Positions 35,640-45,191 of a stretch of 64,000 nucleotides of DNA are shown here, piece by piece. Both the position numbers and the translations under genes were made by a program. The DNA is from Chloroflexota bacterium (GTDB lineage: Bacteria > Chloroflexota > Dehalococcoidia > Bin125). The notes under the pieces are model-generated. The model was not told the DNA's origin, searched no databases, and saw only the letters and a program-made list of their open reading frames with translations. The stretch is taken from NCBI GenBank assembly GCA_009838915.1, contig VXQT01000002.1:62001-126000 (forward strand). The letters run 5' to 3'. Position 1 is the first letter of the stretch; every line of letters starts with the position of its first letter.

Positions 35640-36496
35640 GTCAACCCTCCGTCGATCTCCTCCAGCGCCTGGCTGAGTTGTTCGTCCGAGGGTCCCTTGC
35701 CGTGCCAACCGGCCGGATTCTCGGCCATGAATGAGACCCCGCGACCCTTGACGGTTTCGCAAATCATGACCTGCGGCGCGTCGGTGCGCGCGCGAGCGAG
35801 CAGCAATGCGTCGCGAACCGCTTCGACATCGTGGCCGTTGACGTACTGCACACCCCAGCCAAAGGCAGCCCACTTGTCGCCGACCGGATCGATACGCATG
35901 ATCTCGTCACCGGGGCCGTCGTTCTGGAAGTGGTTGCGGTCAACGATCGCGGTGATTCGATGCAGGCCGAAGTGCGAGGCCGACATGATCGCCTCCCAGT
36001 TCTGGCCCTCGTTCAGTTCACCGTCGCCGACCACGACGAAGATCTGTCCTTCGTCCTCGGCCAGGCCGTCGAGTTGATGCCCCAGCGCGACGCCGACGGC
36101 AAAGGACAGACCCATGCCCAATGCACCGCCCGACATCTCGACACCCGGAGGTTTGTTGCGCACCACATGCCCCTGCAGTTCGGTGCCCAGCGAGCGGAAC
36201 GTAGGAATCAGATCGGTGCTGAAATAGCCGGCCTCGGCCAGCGTGGCATAGACGACTGGCGTCGCGTGACCCTTGCTCAGGATCACGCGGTCTCGGCGGT
36301 CCCACTGGGGGTCGGCTGGATCGTGACGCGCCACGCCTCCGAAGTACAGCGCCGCAAAGATCTCGGTCGCCGAGAGCGATCCGCCGGGATGCCCCGACTG
36401 GGCGGCATGCGTCATTTCGACGATGTGCCGGCGAATGCGTTTGCATACCTCTAACAGTGCTTCGGTCTCGGCGGCGGTCGAGGCGGAGGTGGTCAT
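35636..36496 (-). CDS. Transketolase, N-terminal subunit
   Basis: A 286-residue thiamine-diphosphate-binding half. Marks: QSGHPGGSLSATEI, SKGHATPVVYATLA, and the ThDP/Mg motif GDGELNEGQNWEA with the later NRNH. It is transcribed with the C-terminal half and faces away from the thpR gene. Together with the FBPase and aldolase genes 5 kb downstream it indicates sugar-phosphate interconversion. Confidence 0.93.
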   Translation of the reverse strand: MTTSASTAAETEALLEVCKRIRRHIVEMTHAAQSGHPGGSLSATEIFAALYFGGVARHDPADPQWDRRDRVILSKGHATPVVYATLAEAGYFSTDLIPTFRSLGTELQGHVVRNKPPGVEMSGGALGMGLSFAVGVALGHQLDGLAEDEGQIFVVVGDGELNEGQNWEAIMSASHFGLHRITAIVDRNHFQNDGPGDEIMRIDPVGDKWAAFGWGVQYVNGHDVEAVRDALLLARARTDAPQVMICETVKGRGVSFMAENPAGWHGKGPSDEQLSQALEEIDGGLT

Positions 36497-36603
36497 GGGG
36501 TCATTTCAAGCGGAGAATCTCGCTGCGCTCACATGCTAGGGCTCAATCCAGGTATCAGATAGCGGAATGTCCGACACTGCTTCACAGCGGAAGGACGAAG
36601 CGC

Positions 36604-37170
36604 ATGCGGTTGTTTGTCGAGGCGGTCCTGGATGACGAAGCGCTCGAGGCTGCCTGGTCGGCGGGACAGGCATTGCGAGCCGAGCCGCAGACTCCGTCCC
36701 ACTCGATTCGCTGGGTCCGTCGCGAGGCGTTCCACCTGACCCTGCGCTTCCTGGGCGAGGTCGACGAGTCGAGCACCTCTGAGATCGCTTCGGCGCTCGC
36801 CGAGCTGTCTAACCTCGGCCCGATGCCGCTGCAGATCGGAGAGTGGGGGACGTTCGGCGGCCGATTTCCCCGCGTTGTCTGGCTCGGCCTGGCGGACGAC
36901 GCGGGTCTGCTGCCTCGCTTGCGCGAGCGTCTCGATGCAGCTCTGGCGGAGACGGATCTCGAGCCTGATCCGGCGCCGTTTCGTCCCCATCTGACACTCG
37001 GTCGGGTCCGCCGGCAAGCGACACGCGATGAGCTGGCCGCGCTCCGCCGCGCGATTGCCAATCGGCCGCCGCTCCAGGTATCGACAACTGTCCGCGCGGT
37101 CGCGCTGGTGGAATCCACATTGACTCCTGGCAGTCCGAGATACCGCCAATTGGCGCGCGTGGAGTTGTAG
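36604..37170 (+). CDS. thpR: RNA 2',3'-cyclic phosphodiesterase (2H phosphoesterase)
   Basis: A 188-residue 2H-family protein. The two HxTx motifs are FHLTLRFLG (about 42-50) and FRPHLTLGRV (about 124-133), which set the paired catalytic histidines. The start MRLFVEAV matches the MRLFxA pattern of ThpR/LigT. Members hydrolyse RNA 2',3'-cyclic phosphates. I took the ATG at 36604; upstream frame is open but without similarity. Confidence 0.92.
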   Translation: MRLFVEAVLDDEALEAAWSAGQALRAEPQTPSHSIRWVRREAFHLTLRFLGEVDESSTSEIASALAELSNLGPMPLQIGEWGTFGGRFPRVVWLGLADDAGLLPRLRERLDAALAETDLEPDPAPFRPHLTLGRVRRQATRDELAALRRAIANRPPLQVSTTVRAVALVESTLTPGSPRYRQLARVEL

Positions 37171-37229
37171 GCTGGGAGTCCAACACCATGGCGCAGGACG
37201 CGGTACGGGTAATCGTGAGGGAGTAGGCG

Positions 37230-37490
37230 ATGCAGAGCAGCCTGATCTCGAAGATTGAGAAGGCGCGGATCTACGCGGAGCAGCCGGAGCGCTTCAATGT
37301 GCTTTCGCTGCGGATCGAGGTACGCGGCGATTCTTCGACGCATACGGCCGAGTTCGGCCCGGATGGCTGGACCTGCGACTGTTTCTTCTTCCAGGACGCG
37401 GGTACTTGCTCGCACACCATGGCGCTCGAGCGGATGCTCGACCAGATGCTCCCAGAGGCCTACCGTCCGGCCTTCTCCATTGCGACGTAA
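37230..37490 (+). CDS. Minimal SWIM-type zinc-finger protein
   Basis: An 86-residue protein with CDCFFFQDAGTCSHTMAL (about 50-67), that is CxCx7CxH, the SWIM zinc-binding pattern. The N-terminal half has a beta-rich stretch (FNVLSLRIEVRGD). SWIM domains bind DNA or proteins, and usually sit in larger proteins such as SWI2/SNF2 or MuDR types, so a stand-alone copy is unusual but known. GGGAG lies 7 nt before the ATG. The role is open. Confidence 0.8.
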   Translation: MQSSLISKIEKARIYAEQPERFNVLSLRIEVRGDSSTHTAEFGPDGWTCDCFFFQDAGTCSHTMALERMLDQMLPEAYRPAFSIAT

Positions 37491-37523
37491 CAGGCACGCA
37501 GCACGCTAGACCAGTTCGCGAGG

Positions 37524-38537
37524 CTAGCGTCCGGCGTTCCAGCGCTGGGCTCGAAGTGAGAACACGTCAGGATTTGCCGACCACTCGGCGTAGCCGATGC
37601 GGCCGCCATTGGTCAGCCAGTTGATCCGCTCGTTGAGTAACTCCAGAAGTTCAGTGTCCTCGACGGCTACGGCGAACCCGGCGCGTTCAACCTGCGGATC
37701 AAAGGCGGTCACGGCGAACGCGCCGCCGCTGTCGCGTGCCGCGTCGGTGTTGCCAATCTCGCCCCGAGCGAAGGCATCGATGCGCCCGTCGGCAGGGGCA
37801 TCGAGATAGAGTTCTTCGTCCTCGCCCAGATGCACGATTCGGGGCAGATCGCCGGGCGGCACGATGCCTGTGCGCTGCTCGAACTCGGCCGACGGGTCGG
37901 CAGCGGTGATCCGGAACACGTCGCTGCCGTCGGCCGTCACCGTCCCCTGTGGCGTCTCGACCTGCGTGCCCGCCAGCAGCACGCCGTGCTTGTCGGCAAT
38001 GCCGATCAGTTGCAGCAGCCGGGCCTCGCCGGTCGTACCGGCGACCGCGCCGACGACATCGTGCGCGCCGAGGTCGTCGTGTGTGTGAATGCGGGAGGCG
38101 TCGGCGGCGCGGACCAGCAGCGTCTGGCGGAAGCCGATGTGTCCGTCGGTGAAGGCGACCACGGGCCGGCCTTCGTCGCGCGTGCGCGAGTCGAGGATCG
38201 TGATCCCCCCGCCGGTGAGGTCAAACTGCTCGCTCGCGGGTGCGAGCCAGATGTCGGGCCACTCGGCGATCGGCACGCGCCTGAAGTGGAGGCCGGTGTC
38301 CGCCATCGACTCCAGTGCGGTCAGCAGATCCGCCTCGTAGCCGAGGTGGACGAGGTCCGGGTCGGTCAGGTCGGCGTGTGAGCCGTAACTGACGGGCTCG
38401 AAATGCGCGAAGAATCCGTATGTGAGCACGCGCTCTGCCCTTCGTTCGGACGGATCTCCGCTGCAGCCTGTCTCCCACGCGCCGGCGGCCGCGACGAGCA
38501 TCACGCATGCAACCAGCGCGGCGGCGGGCCGTGTCAA
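37524..38537 (-). CDS. Family 3 extracellular solute-binding protein, orphan
   Basis: A 337-residue exported protein with a signal peptide (core LVACVMLVAAAGAW) and a possible lipid anchor at Cys25 (ETGC, an imperfect lipobox). The mature part follows the SBP_bac_3 plan: GYEADLLTAL, DLTGGGITIL, FRQTLLVRAAD, GAVAGTTGEARLL, and a late NERINWL. Such proteins bind amino acids or similar ligands for an ABC transporter, but no permease or ATPase gene is near. Could also be a sensor or catalytic homologue such as cyclohexadienyl dehydratase. Confidence 0.85.
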   Translation of the reverse strand: MTRPAAALVACVMLVAAAGAWETGCSGDPSERRAERVLTYGFFAHFEPVSYGSHADLTDPDLVHLGYEADLLTALESMADTGLHFRRVPIAEWPDIWLAPASEQFDLTGGGITILDSRTRDEGRPVVAFTDGHIGFRQTLLVRAADASRIHTHDDLGAHDVVGAVAGTTGEARLLQLIGIADKHGVLLAGTQVETPQGTVTADGSDVFRITAADPSAEFEQRTGIVPPGDLPRIVHLGEDEELYLDAPADGRIDAFARGEIGNTDAARDSGGAFAVTAFDPQVERAGFAVAVEDTELLELLNERINWLTNGGRIGYAEWSANPDVFSLRAQRWNAGR

Positions 38538-38551
38538 CTGAGGGCCAACCG

Positions 38552-39829
38552 CTAGGAGTTAGGCAAGCGGCGGAAGACCAGGCATGCATTCTGCCCGCCG
38601 AAGCCGAACGAGTTCTTGAGTACCGCGCTCACTTCAGCGCTACGCGCCTTGTTGGGTACGTAGTCGAGATCGCAATCCGGGTCGGGCGTCGAATAGTTGA
38701 TCGTTGGGTGGATGCGACCGTCCGTGATCGATTTGATTGCCGCAATCGACTCCAGACCGCCCGCGCCGCCGAAGATGTGACCGATCATCGACTTGGTCGA
38801 CGAGATTGGAATGCTGCGCGCCGACTCACCCAGCGCCGCCTTGATCGCGCGCGTCTCCGAGGCATCGTTGAGCGGCGTCGATGTGCCGTGCGCATTGATG
38901 TAGTCGATCTCCTCCGGCGCGACTGCTGCGTCTTCCATCGCCCATTGGATCGCACGAATCGGTCCTGCCCCGTCTGCGTCGGGCATTACCAGGTGATGCG
39001 CGTCGGCTGACGAACCGAAACCGGCAAGTTCGACCTGCACGTCTATCCCCCGCCGACGCGCCGACTCTTCCGATTCGAGCACGATGATCCCCGCGCCCTC
39101 GCCGGGCACGAAGCCGTCGCGATCGGCGTCGAACGGACGCGAAGCCTCGGTCGGGTGCTCATTCTGCGTGGACAGCGCCCGCATCACGGCGAATCCGCCC
39201 AGGCCGAGCTGGCAGAAGCCCGCCTCGGTGCCGCCCGAGATCACGATGTCGGCTTGCCTATTGCGGATCACGTTGGCGGCGTCGCCCAGCGCTTGGGTGC
39301 CGGCCGCACAGGCGGTGACCACGGTCGTGTTGTAGCCCAGCAGACCGAACTGCATCGCAATGTTGGCGGCCGCCATGTTGGGCAGCACTTTGGGCAGGAA
39401 CAGCGGATCGAGCCGCATCCCGCCGCGTTCGAACAGCGTGCTTGCCGTCGCCTGGATCTCCGGATACCCGCCTGCGCCGTTGCCCAGCACCACACCGATC
39501 CGGCTGCGGTCCATCGAGTCCAGATCGAGCTGCGCATCCTCGATCGCCTCGCGAGCCGCTGCGACCGCGAACTGCGTAAACCGCGCCATCCTGCGCGCCG
39601 ACTTGCGATCGATGAAGTCGCGAGGCTCGAAGTCGCGGATCTCTCCGCCGATCGTGCAGCTGAACCCAGAGATGTCGAAGTTCTCAATCGGCTTGATCGC
39701 ACTCTCGCCCGCCAGCAGCTTGTCCCACATCAACCCGACTCCGGGTCCGTATGGAGAGACTGCGCCCAGGCCGCTGACGACCACGCGCGGTCGGTCGGCT
39801 CCACCGGCGGCAGCGGTCGCGTCGGTCAT
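38552..39829 (-). CDS. fabF: Beta-ketoacyl-ACP synthase II
   Basis: A 425-residue condensing enzyme of fatty-acid elongation. All active-site parts are present: RVVVSGLGAVSPYG at the start, TACAAGTQALG with the nucleophile Cys, NAHGTSTPLND and KSMIGHIFGGAGG with both His and the Lys, and GFGGQNACLVF at the end. The start overlaps the folC stop (ATGA). Contrast the KS homologue at 1535-2782, which lacks all of these. The two might pair. Confidence 0.95.
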   Translation of the reverse strand: MTDATAAAGGADRPRVVVSGLGAVSPYGPGVGLMWDKLLAGESAIKPIENFDISGFSCTIGGEIRDFEPRDFIDRKSARRMARFTQFAVAAAREAIEDAQLDLDSMDRSRIGVVLGNGAGGYPEIQATASTLFERGGMRLDPLFLPKVLPNMAAANIAMQFGLLGYNTTVVTACAAGTQALGDAANVIRNRQADIVISGGTEAGFCQLGLGGFAVMRALSTQNEHPTEASRPFDADRDGFVPGEGAGIIVLESEESARRRGIDVQVELAGFGSSADAHHLVMPDADGAGPIRAIQWAMEDAAVAPEEIDYINAHGTSTPLNDASETRAIKAALGESARSIPISSTKSMIGHIFGGAGGLESIAAIKSITDGRIHPTINYSTPDPDCDLDYVPNKARSAEVSAVLKNSFGFGGQNACLVFRRLPNS

Positions 39830-41298
39830 ACGGTCGGGTCCTCGGCTCGGCGAGCAACGGCGGCTTCAGGCGGATCGCTGAGCAGCCGACGCGCATCGGC
39901 GGCGAGAGAGAGCGAACCCAGTACCAGGATCAGATCGCTCGCCTGCGCAAGCTGGCCGGCGGCTTCGAGTGCTAACTGCGGATCCGCGTGCGCGCTCAGC
40001 GCGCCCTTCCACTCCGAATCGTCAAATGCGTCGGCGACCTGCTGCGGAGACCGGGCGCGCGGATGGTTCGATGTCGTCGTGTAGACGTGGACGCTTCGGG
40101 ATTGGATCAGTCGCGCCATGTCGAGCAACGCCTTGTCTCCCAAGACGCCGAAGACCACGTGCAGTTGCCGGTGCGGGAAGTACTCCCGACAGGCGTCCAG
40201 CGCCCGCTGGATCGATTCCGCGTTGTGCGCCCCGTCGAGCACGACCCTGGGCGGCCCGCCGGGATCGTTCGCGGCAAGCGCCTCGGGCAGCTCGAACGAC
40301 TCGAGCCGCGCCGGCCAGCGGACGGTCGCCAATCCCTTGTGCAGCGCCTCCGACGGAACCGCCACGCTGCCCGATGCGACCAGCGCGTCGATCGTCGCAA
40401 TCGCGGTCAGCGCGTTGTCGATCTGATGTCGTCCAAGCAGCGGCAGCAGGTGCATGGCCTGGGGCTGCTCGCCCGGTCGCGGCTGCAGTCGCCGCAAGCG
40501 GAACCATTGACCCCACGGCTCGACCCCCGCCGGTTCGGACTCGTACGCCTCGCCTACGTTGACCAGCGGTACGGGCACGTCGTCGGCCGCGTTTAGCACC
40601 ACGTCGGTCGCCTCGCGGTAGCGCTGCGGAGCCAGGATCACCGAGCGGCAGCCTGCGCTGATGATGCCCGCCTTCTCGGCGGCAATCTGAGTGATCTTGT
40701 CACCCAGGATGTCAGTGTGTTCGTAAGAGAGCGACGTGATTACCGCCGCATCGGTGCTCGAGAACACGTTCGTGCTGTCCAGCCGCCCGCCGAGTCCCAC
40801 TTCCACGATCTGGACATCGACATCGTGGGCGTGAAATGCGTGGAAGCTCAGCGCCGTCAGTATCTCGAATGTGCTGATGTGCCCCGCATCGTCGGCGAGT
40901 TCAGCCTCGATCACGTGTCGTATCTGCTCGGCCAGGCGGGCGAACTCCTGCTCCGAGAGCGGTTCGCCCAGGATGCGGATGCGCTCGGCAAAGTCATGCA
41001 AATGCGGGCTGGTGAACAGGCCGGTCCGGAATCCGGCCGCCCGCAAGATCGACTCGAGCATCGCCGCGGTCGAGCCTTTGCCTTTGCTGCCCGCCACGTG
41101 GATCGTTGTTCGGCCATGCTGCGGATTGCCCAGACGCCGAAGGATCGAGCGGATCCGATCCAGTGCGAAATCGCCTTTCGCACGCCGCGGCCCTGATCCC
41201 CGCTCGAAGTCTGCAAAGGACATCAGCCAGTCAACGGCCTGGACGTGGCTGCCAATCGGCTCGCCGATCAGTGGATCAGATCCTGTGGTCGACCCCAT
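39826..41298 (-). CDS. folC: Folylpolyglutamate synthase / dihydrofolate synthase
   Basis: A 490-residue Mur-ligase-family enzyme that adds glutamate to folates. Marks: VDWLMSFADFERG, the P-loop HVAGSKGKGSTAAML, GLFTSPHLHDFAERIRI, VEVGLGGRLDSTNVF and LDGAHNAESI. ATG 41298 has GGGAG 8 nt upstream; the open frame beyond is not homologous. On the minus strand it is the first gene of a pair with fabF. It diverges from fbp across 192 bp. Confidence 0.93.
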   Translation of the reverse strand: MGSTTGSDPLIGEPIGSHVQAVDWLMSFADFERGSGPRRAKGDFALDRIRSILRRLGNPQHGRTTIHVAGSKGKGSTAAMLESILRAAGFRTGLFTSPHLHDFAERIRILGEPLSEQEFARLAEQIRHVIEAELADDAGHISTFEILTALSFHAFHAHDVDVQIVEVGLGGRLDSTNVFSSTDAAVITSLSYEHTDILGDKITQIAAEKAGIISAGCRSVILAPQRYREATDVVLNAADDVPVPLVNVGEAYESEPAGVEPWGQWFRLRRLQPRPGEQPQAMHLLPLLGRHQIDNALTAIATIDALVASGSVAVPSEALHKGLATVRWPARLESFELPEALAANDPGGPPRVVLDGAHNAESIQRALDACREYFPHRQLHVVFGVLGDKALLDMARLIQSRSVHVYTTTSNHPRARSPQQVADAFDDSEWKGALSAHADPQLALEAAGQLAQASDLILVLGSLSLAADARRLLSDPPEAAVARRAEDPTV

Positions 41299-41490
41299 CT
41301 GCCTGTCTCCCGCGCTGCGTCCACTCCTGTGCATGTCGTTGGCTTCATCGTACGCCACTGGTTCAGGTCCGACTTGATCAGTCAGTGCCATGCTGCGACG
41401 ATCCGCCACAGAGACGCGCCGCCGAGACGCGCCGTCGTGCCTATCCTCAGGATGGGCACCGAACCGTACAGTCAGTCGGGCGGAATGGTC

Positions 41491-42468
41491 ATGTCGAACG
41501 CTGGCAGCACACTCAAGACCCTGGCAGATGTAGTGCGCGAGACCGCCCCGGCCGAGATGGTCGCGGACGGATTGCTCACGGTCGTCGGCGCTATCGCCGC
41601 CGGCGCAACGCGCGTGGACGGACTCACGCGCCGCGCCGCGCTGGCCGGCGTCCTCGGCGACACGGGCGAGACCAACGTCCAGGGTGAGATCGTGCAGGTC
41701 CTCGACGCCGCCGGCACCGACGCCTTCGTCAACTCGCTGCGCGATTGCGGCGCGGTCGCCGCCCTCGCCTGCGAAGAGCTCGAGGAGGCGGTCTTCGTCT
41801 CCGATGCCGCCGATCATCCCTACCTCGTGTTGTTCGATCCAGTTGACGGCTCATCCAACATCGACGTCGCCGTCACAATCGGTTCGATCTTCGCCATCTA
41901 CCGCCGCACAGACGACGCGGCGGTGACCGACGCGTCGCTGCTACGTCCCGGACGCGAGCAGTGTGCGGCGGTGTACGTCGTCTATGGCTCTTCGACCGTG
42001 CTCGTCGTCGCGACTGAGGGTCGCGTGGACGGCTTCACGCTCGATCCAGCCTCGGGCGAGTTTCTGCACTCGCACGACCAGATTCGCATCCCGGCCAAGT
42101 GCGCCGCCTACTCGGTCAACGAGGGCAACCAGGGCAACTGGCATCCGGAGATGCAGGCCGCCGTCGCCGAGCTGCGTAGTGACTTCGGCCTACGTTATGT
42201 TGGCTCGCTGGTTGCCGACTTCCACCGCGATCTGCTCAAGGGCGGCATCTTCCTGTATCCAGGTGACGTCAAGTCTCCGGCCGGCAAGCTGCGGCTCGGC
42301 TACGAAGCGAACCCGCTTTGTTATGTTGCCGAACAGGCCGGTGGCGCCGGCTCCACCGGCAACGAGCGCATCCTCGATGTCCAGCCCGAAATCCTGCACC
42401 AGCGCACTCCGCTGATCGTCGGCAATGCCGATGTCGTTCAACGCGTGGTCGCCAGACTCGCTGAATAA
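41491..42468 (+). CDS. fbp: Fructose-1,6-bisphosphatase class I
   Basis: A 325-residue sugar phosphatase. The metal site DPVDGSSNID (about 116-125), the IGSIFAIYRR strand, the SVNEGN segment and a YVGSLVADFHRDLLKGGIFL run identify class I FBPase, which makes fructose 6-phosphate in gluconeogenesis. ATG 41491 was chosen; 41485 is equally possible. A weak TTGATC/GACGAT pair lies about 80-110 bp upstream. It leads a run fbp-fba-rdgB-moaA-moaC with close spacing. Confidence 0.93.
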   Translation: MSNAGSTLKTLADVVRETAPAEMVADGLLTVVGAIAAGATRVDGLTRRAALAGVLGDTGETNVQGEIVQVLDAAGTDAFVNSLRDCGAVAALACEELEEAVFVSDAADHPYLVLFDPVDGSSNIDVAVTIGSIFAIYRRTDDAAVTDASLLRPGREQCAAVYVVYGSSTVLVVATEGRVDGFTLDPASGEFLHSHDQIRIPAKCAAYSVNEGNQGNWHPEMQAAVAELRSDFGLRYVGSLVADFHRDLLKGGIFLYPGDVKSPAGKLRLGYEANPLCYVAEQAGGAGSTGNERILDVQPEILHQRTPLIVGNADVVQRVVARLAE

Positions 42469-42523
42469 CTCCCGTACACGGTCCACAGAGCTTCCGCAGC
42501 GCATCATCCGAGAGGCAGTTCCC

Positions 42524-43534
42524 ATGAGCAATCCACTGCACGAAACCGCGCGCGCCCTGGTCGCCCCGGGACGCGGCATCCTCGCGGCCGACGAGTCGGC
42601 GCCGACGATCAAGCGCCGCTTCGACACGATCGGTCTGGAATCGAACGAGACCAATCGGCGCGACTGGCGTCAGCTCCTGTTCACCTCGGAGGGCATCGGC
42701 GACTGGATCTCCGGCGTCATCCTGTTTGAAGAGACGCTCGCCCAGGACGCCTCCGACGGCCGTTCGTTGGTCGAGGTGCTGACTTCGAATGGCGTGATTC
42801 CCGGCGTCAAGGTCGACAAGGGTGCAAAGGACCTCGCCGGATCGCCGGCGGAGAAAGTCACCGAAGGCCTCGACGGCATGCGTGAGCGACTCGAGGTGTA
42901 CCGCGAACAGGGCGCTCGATTCACCAAGTGGCGCGCCGTGATTGACATCGCCGAGGATCGCCCGACCGATTACTGTCTCGACGTGAATGCGCACGCGCTG
43001 GCCCGCTTCGCCGCGCTCTCGCAGGAGGCCGGTCTGGTGCCGATCGTCGAGCCCGAGGTGCTGATGGACGGCGAACACCACATCGCTGCCTGCGCCGATG
43101 CCACCGAGCGCGCACTGCGGGCGACCTACGCAGCGCTCGCGGTCCAGAATGTCGACCTCGAGGGCACCCTGCTCAAGCCCAACATGGTCCTCTCCGGCAA
43201 AAGCGCAGCGGACCGCGCGCCCGCAGAGGTCGTCGCCACTGAGACGCTGCGCGTCTTCGCCAACACCGTGCCCTCGTCCGTGCCCGGCTGCGTCTTCCTC
43301 TCCGGTGGCCAGTCCGACGAAGAAGCGACGGTCAACCTCAACGCCATCAACCAGGCCGCCGCCGGTTCGTCGTTGGCGTCCTGGGAGCTGAGCTTCTCCT
43401 ATGGCCGCGGGCTGCAGGCCACGCCGCTGTCGGTCTGGGGCGGCAAGCCCGAGAACGTTGCCGCTGCGCAGGCGGCGTTCCAGGAGCGTGCCCGTCTCAC
43501 CTCTGCCGCCCGCAAGGGTGAGTACGTCGGCTAG
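42524..43534 (+). CDS. Fructose-bisphosphate aldolase class I
   Basis: A 336-residue class I (Schiff-base) aldolase of the animal/plant-like type. Marks: GRGILAADESAPTIKRRF, GVKVDKG, ARFTKWRAV, VPIVEPEVLMDGEH, and the Schiff-base lysine in TLLKPNMVL; C-terminal WELSFSYGRGLQ. It cleaves or forms fructose 1,6-bisphosphate without metal. With fbp it forms a gluconeogenic pair. Class I aldolases of this type are patchily distributed in bacteria. Confidence 0.94.
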   Translation: MSNPLHETARALVAPGRGILAADESAPTIKRRFDTIGLESNETNRRDWRQLLFTSEGIGDWISGVILFEETLAQDASDGRSLVEVLTSNGVIPGVKVDKGAKDLAGSPAEKVTEGLDGMRERLEVYREQGARFTKWRAVIDIAEDRPTDYCLDVNAHALARFAALSQEAGLVPIVEPEVLMDGEHHIAACADATERALRATYAALAVQNVDLEGTLLKPNMVLSGKSAADRAPAEVVATETLRVFANTVPSSVPGCVFLSGGQSDEEATVNLNAINQAAAGSSLASWELSFSYGRGLQATPLSVWGGKPENVAAAQAAFQERARLTSAARKGEYVG

Positions 43535-44163
43535 TGGCGCACCAACTTCTGATCGCCACGGGCAATCCAGGCAAGCTGCGCGAGTTTCGCGAACTGTTCG
43601 ACGCGCACGTCGATTCCAAATGGGAACTGGTCGCGCCGGTCGAGGTCGGCCTGAAGGACTTCACCGTCGTCGAAGACGGCGAGACGTACGCCGAGAACGC
43701 GGGCCGCAAGGCGCGCTCATATTCAAACGCAGCCGGGTTGCCCGCACTGGCCGACGATTCCGGTCTGGAAGTCGACGCGCTCGACGGCGCGCCCGGTCTC
43801 TACAGCGCTCGATATGCTGGAGAGGCAGCGGATGATGCCGCCAATCGCGCCAAGCTCTTACAGGCATTGGCCAACATCCCAACCGAGCGGCGGGCGGCGC
43901 GCTTCCGTTGCCTGATCGCCCTCGCCTTCCCCTACACGACCAACGTGCGGCTCGGCGAGGGCGTGGTGGAAGGATCGATCGCCATGCACGAGCGCGGCGA
44001 CCTCGGCTTCGGTTACGATCCGGTCTTCGCCCTCCCCGATGGTCGGCGCATGGCGGAGCTTGACCTGGCGGAGAAAAATCGCATCTCGCACCGCGCCCAG
44101 GCTCTGGCCAATGCCGCCTGGGCGCTCGACGCCATGGCCCAGACATTGGACCGCTCGTCGTGA
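43534..44163 (+). CDS. rdgB: Non-canonical purine NTP pyrophosphatase (RdgB/HAM1)
   Basis: A 209-residue enzyme that hydrolyses XTP, ITP and dITP to keep them out of nucleic acids. Marks: LLIATGNPGKLREF (about 5-18), ALADDSGLEVDALDGAPG, ERGDLGFGYDPVF and AELDLAEKNRISHRAQA. The GTG start shares its first base with the aldolase stop (TAGTG). Confidence 0.94.
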   Translation: MAHQLLIATGNPGKLREFRELFDAHVDSKWELVAPVEVGLKDFTVVEDGETYAENAGRKARSYSNAAGLPALADDSGLEVDALDGAPGLYSARYAGEAADDAANRAKLLQALANIPTERRAARFRCLIALAFPYTTNVRLGEGVVEGSIAMHERGDLGFGYDPVFALPDGRRMAELDLAEKNRISHRAQALANAAWALDAMAQTLDRSS

Positions 44164-45191
44164 GTACGCCCACCGACCCCCCGATCGATCGCCTCGGTCG
44201 CCGCTTTGCCGACCTGCGCGTCTCGGTTACCGACCGTTGCAACTTCCGCTGCCCCTACTGCATGCCGAAGGAGATCTTCGGACCGGGCTACGAGTTCCTG
44301 CCCCGCTCGGCGATCCTCAGCTTCGAGGAGATCGCCCGCATCGTTGCCGTCTTTGGCCGGCTGGGATTGCGCAAGCTGCGCCTGACCGGCGGTGAACCCA
44401 CCGTCCGGGCCGAGCTGCCGACCCTCGTCGCGATGTTGCGCGAGACGTTGCCCGAAGTCGATATCGCGCTCACCACCAACGGCTCGCGTCTGGCGGCGAT
44501 GGCCCGCGATCTGCGCGCGGCTGGACTCGACCGCGTCACCGTCAGCCTCGACTCGATTGATCCTGAAATCTGCAGAGAGATGAACGGCGTCGACTTCCCT
44601 CACGAACGAGTGCTCGACGGCATCGCCGCCGCCGCCGCGGCAGGGCTGGGACCAATCAAGATCAACGCGGTGGTCAAGCGCGGCGTCAATGACGAGGGCA
44701 TCGTCGACATGGCCCGCCACTTCCGCGGCACGGGCCACATCGTCCGCTTCATCGAGTACATGGATGTCGGCGCGACCAACGGCTGGAAGCTGGACGAGGT
44801 CGTGCCGGCTCGCGATATCATCCAACGGCTGTCACAGGTAGAGGGACTGGAACCCGTCCAGGCCGCCTACGCGGGAGAAGTCGCCAGGCGCTGGCGCTGG
44901 ACCGACGGCTCGGGCGAGATCGGGGTGATCACCTCGGTCACCGAACCATTCTGCGGCGATTGCACCCGCGCCCGGCTCTCGGCCGAAGGCTCGCTCTACA
45001 CCTGCCTGTTCGCCTCGGTCGGTCACGATCTGCGCGAACCGCTTCGCGCCGGAGCCACCGACGACGAGCTGTACGAGCGAATCGCCGGGATCTGGACCGT
45101 CCGCGAGGACCGCTACTCCGAGTTGCGCGCGGCGATGACCGACGACCTGCCGCGCCTGGGCCGAGTGGAGATGTCGCACATTGGCGGCTGA
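44160..45191 (+). CDS. moaA: GTP 3',8-cyclase MoaA
   Basis: A 343-residue radical SAM enzyme, first step of molybdenum cofactor synthesis. N-terminal cluster CNFRCPYC (Cys27, 31, 34), then [11 protein letters not shown]. The C-terminal cluster lies in [14 protein letters not shown] with a third Cys in LYTCLF. The protein ends in GG as active MoaA does. GTG start overlaps rdgB by 4 nt. Confidence 0.96.
   Translation: MSTPTDPPIDRLGRRFADLRVSVTDRCNFRCPYCMPKEIFGPGYEFLPRSAILSFEEIARIVAVFGRLGLRKLRLTGGEPTVRAELPTLVAMLRETLPEVDIALTTNGSRLAAMARDLRAAGLDRVTVSLDSIDPEICREMNGVDFPHERVLDGIAAAAAAGLGPIKINAVVKRGVNDEGIVDMARHFRGTGHIVRFIEYMDVGATNGWKLDEVVPARDIIQRLSQVEGLEPVQAAYAGEVARRWRWTDGSGEIGVITSVTEPFCGDCTRARLSAEGSLYTCLFASVGHDLREPLRAGATDDELYERIAGIWTVREDRYSELRAAMTDDLPRLGRVEMSHIGG

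Noticed and set aside
41299-41490. Promoters in the folC/fbp divergent region
   Set aside because: TTGATC/GACGAT (plus) and a TACGAT (minus, 41347-41352) exist, but the -35 matches are weak, so they are not listed as features.
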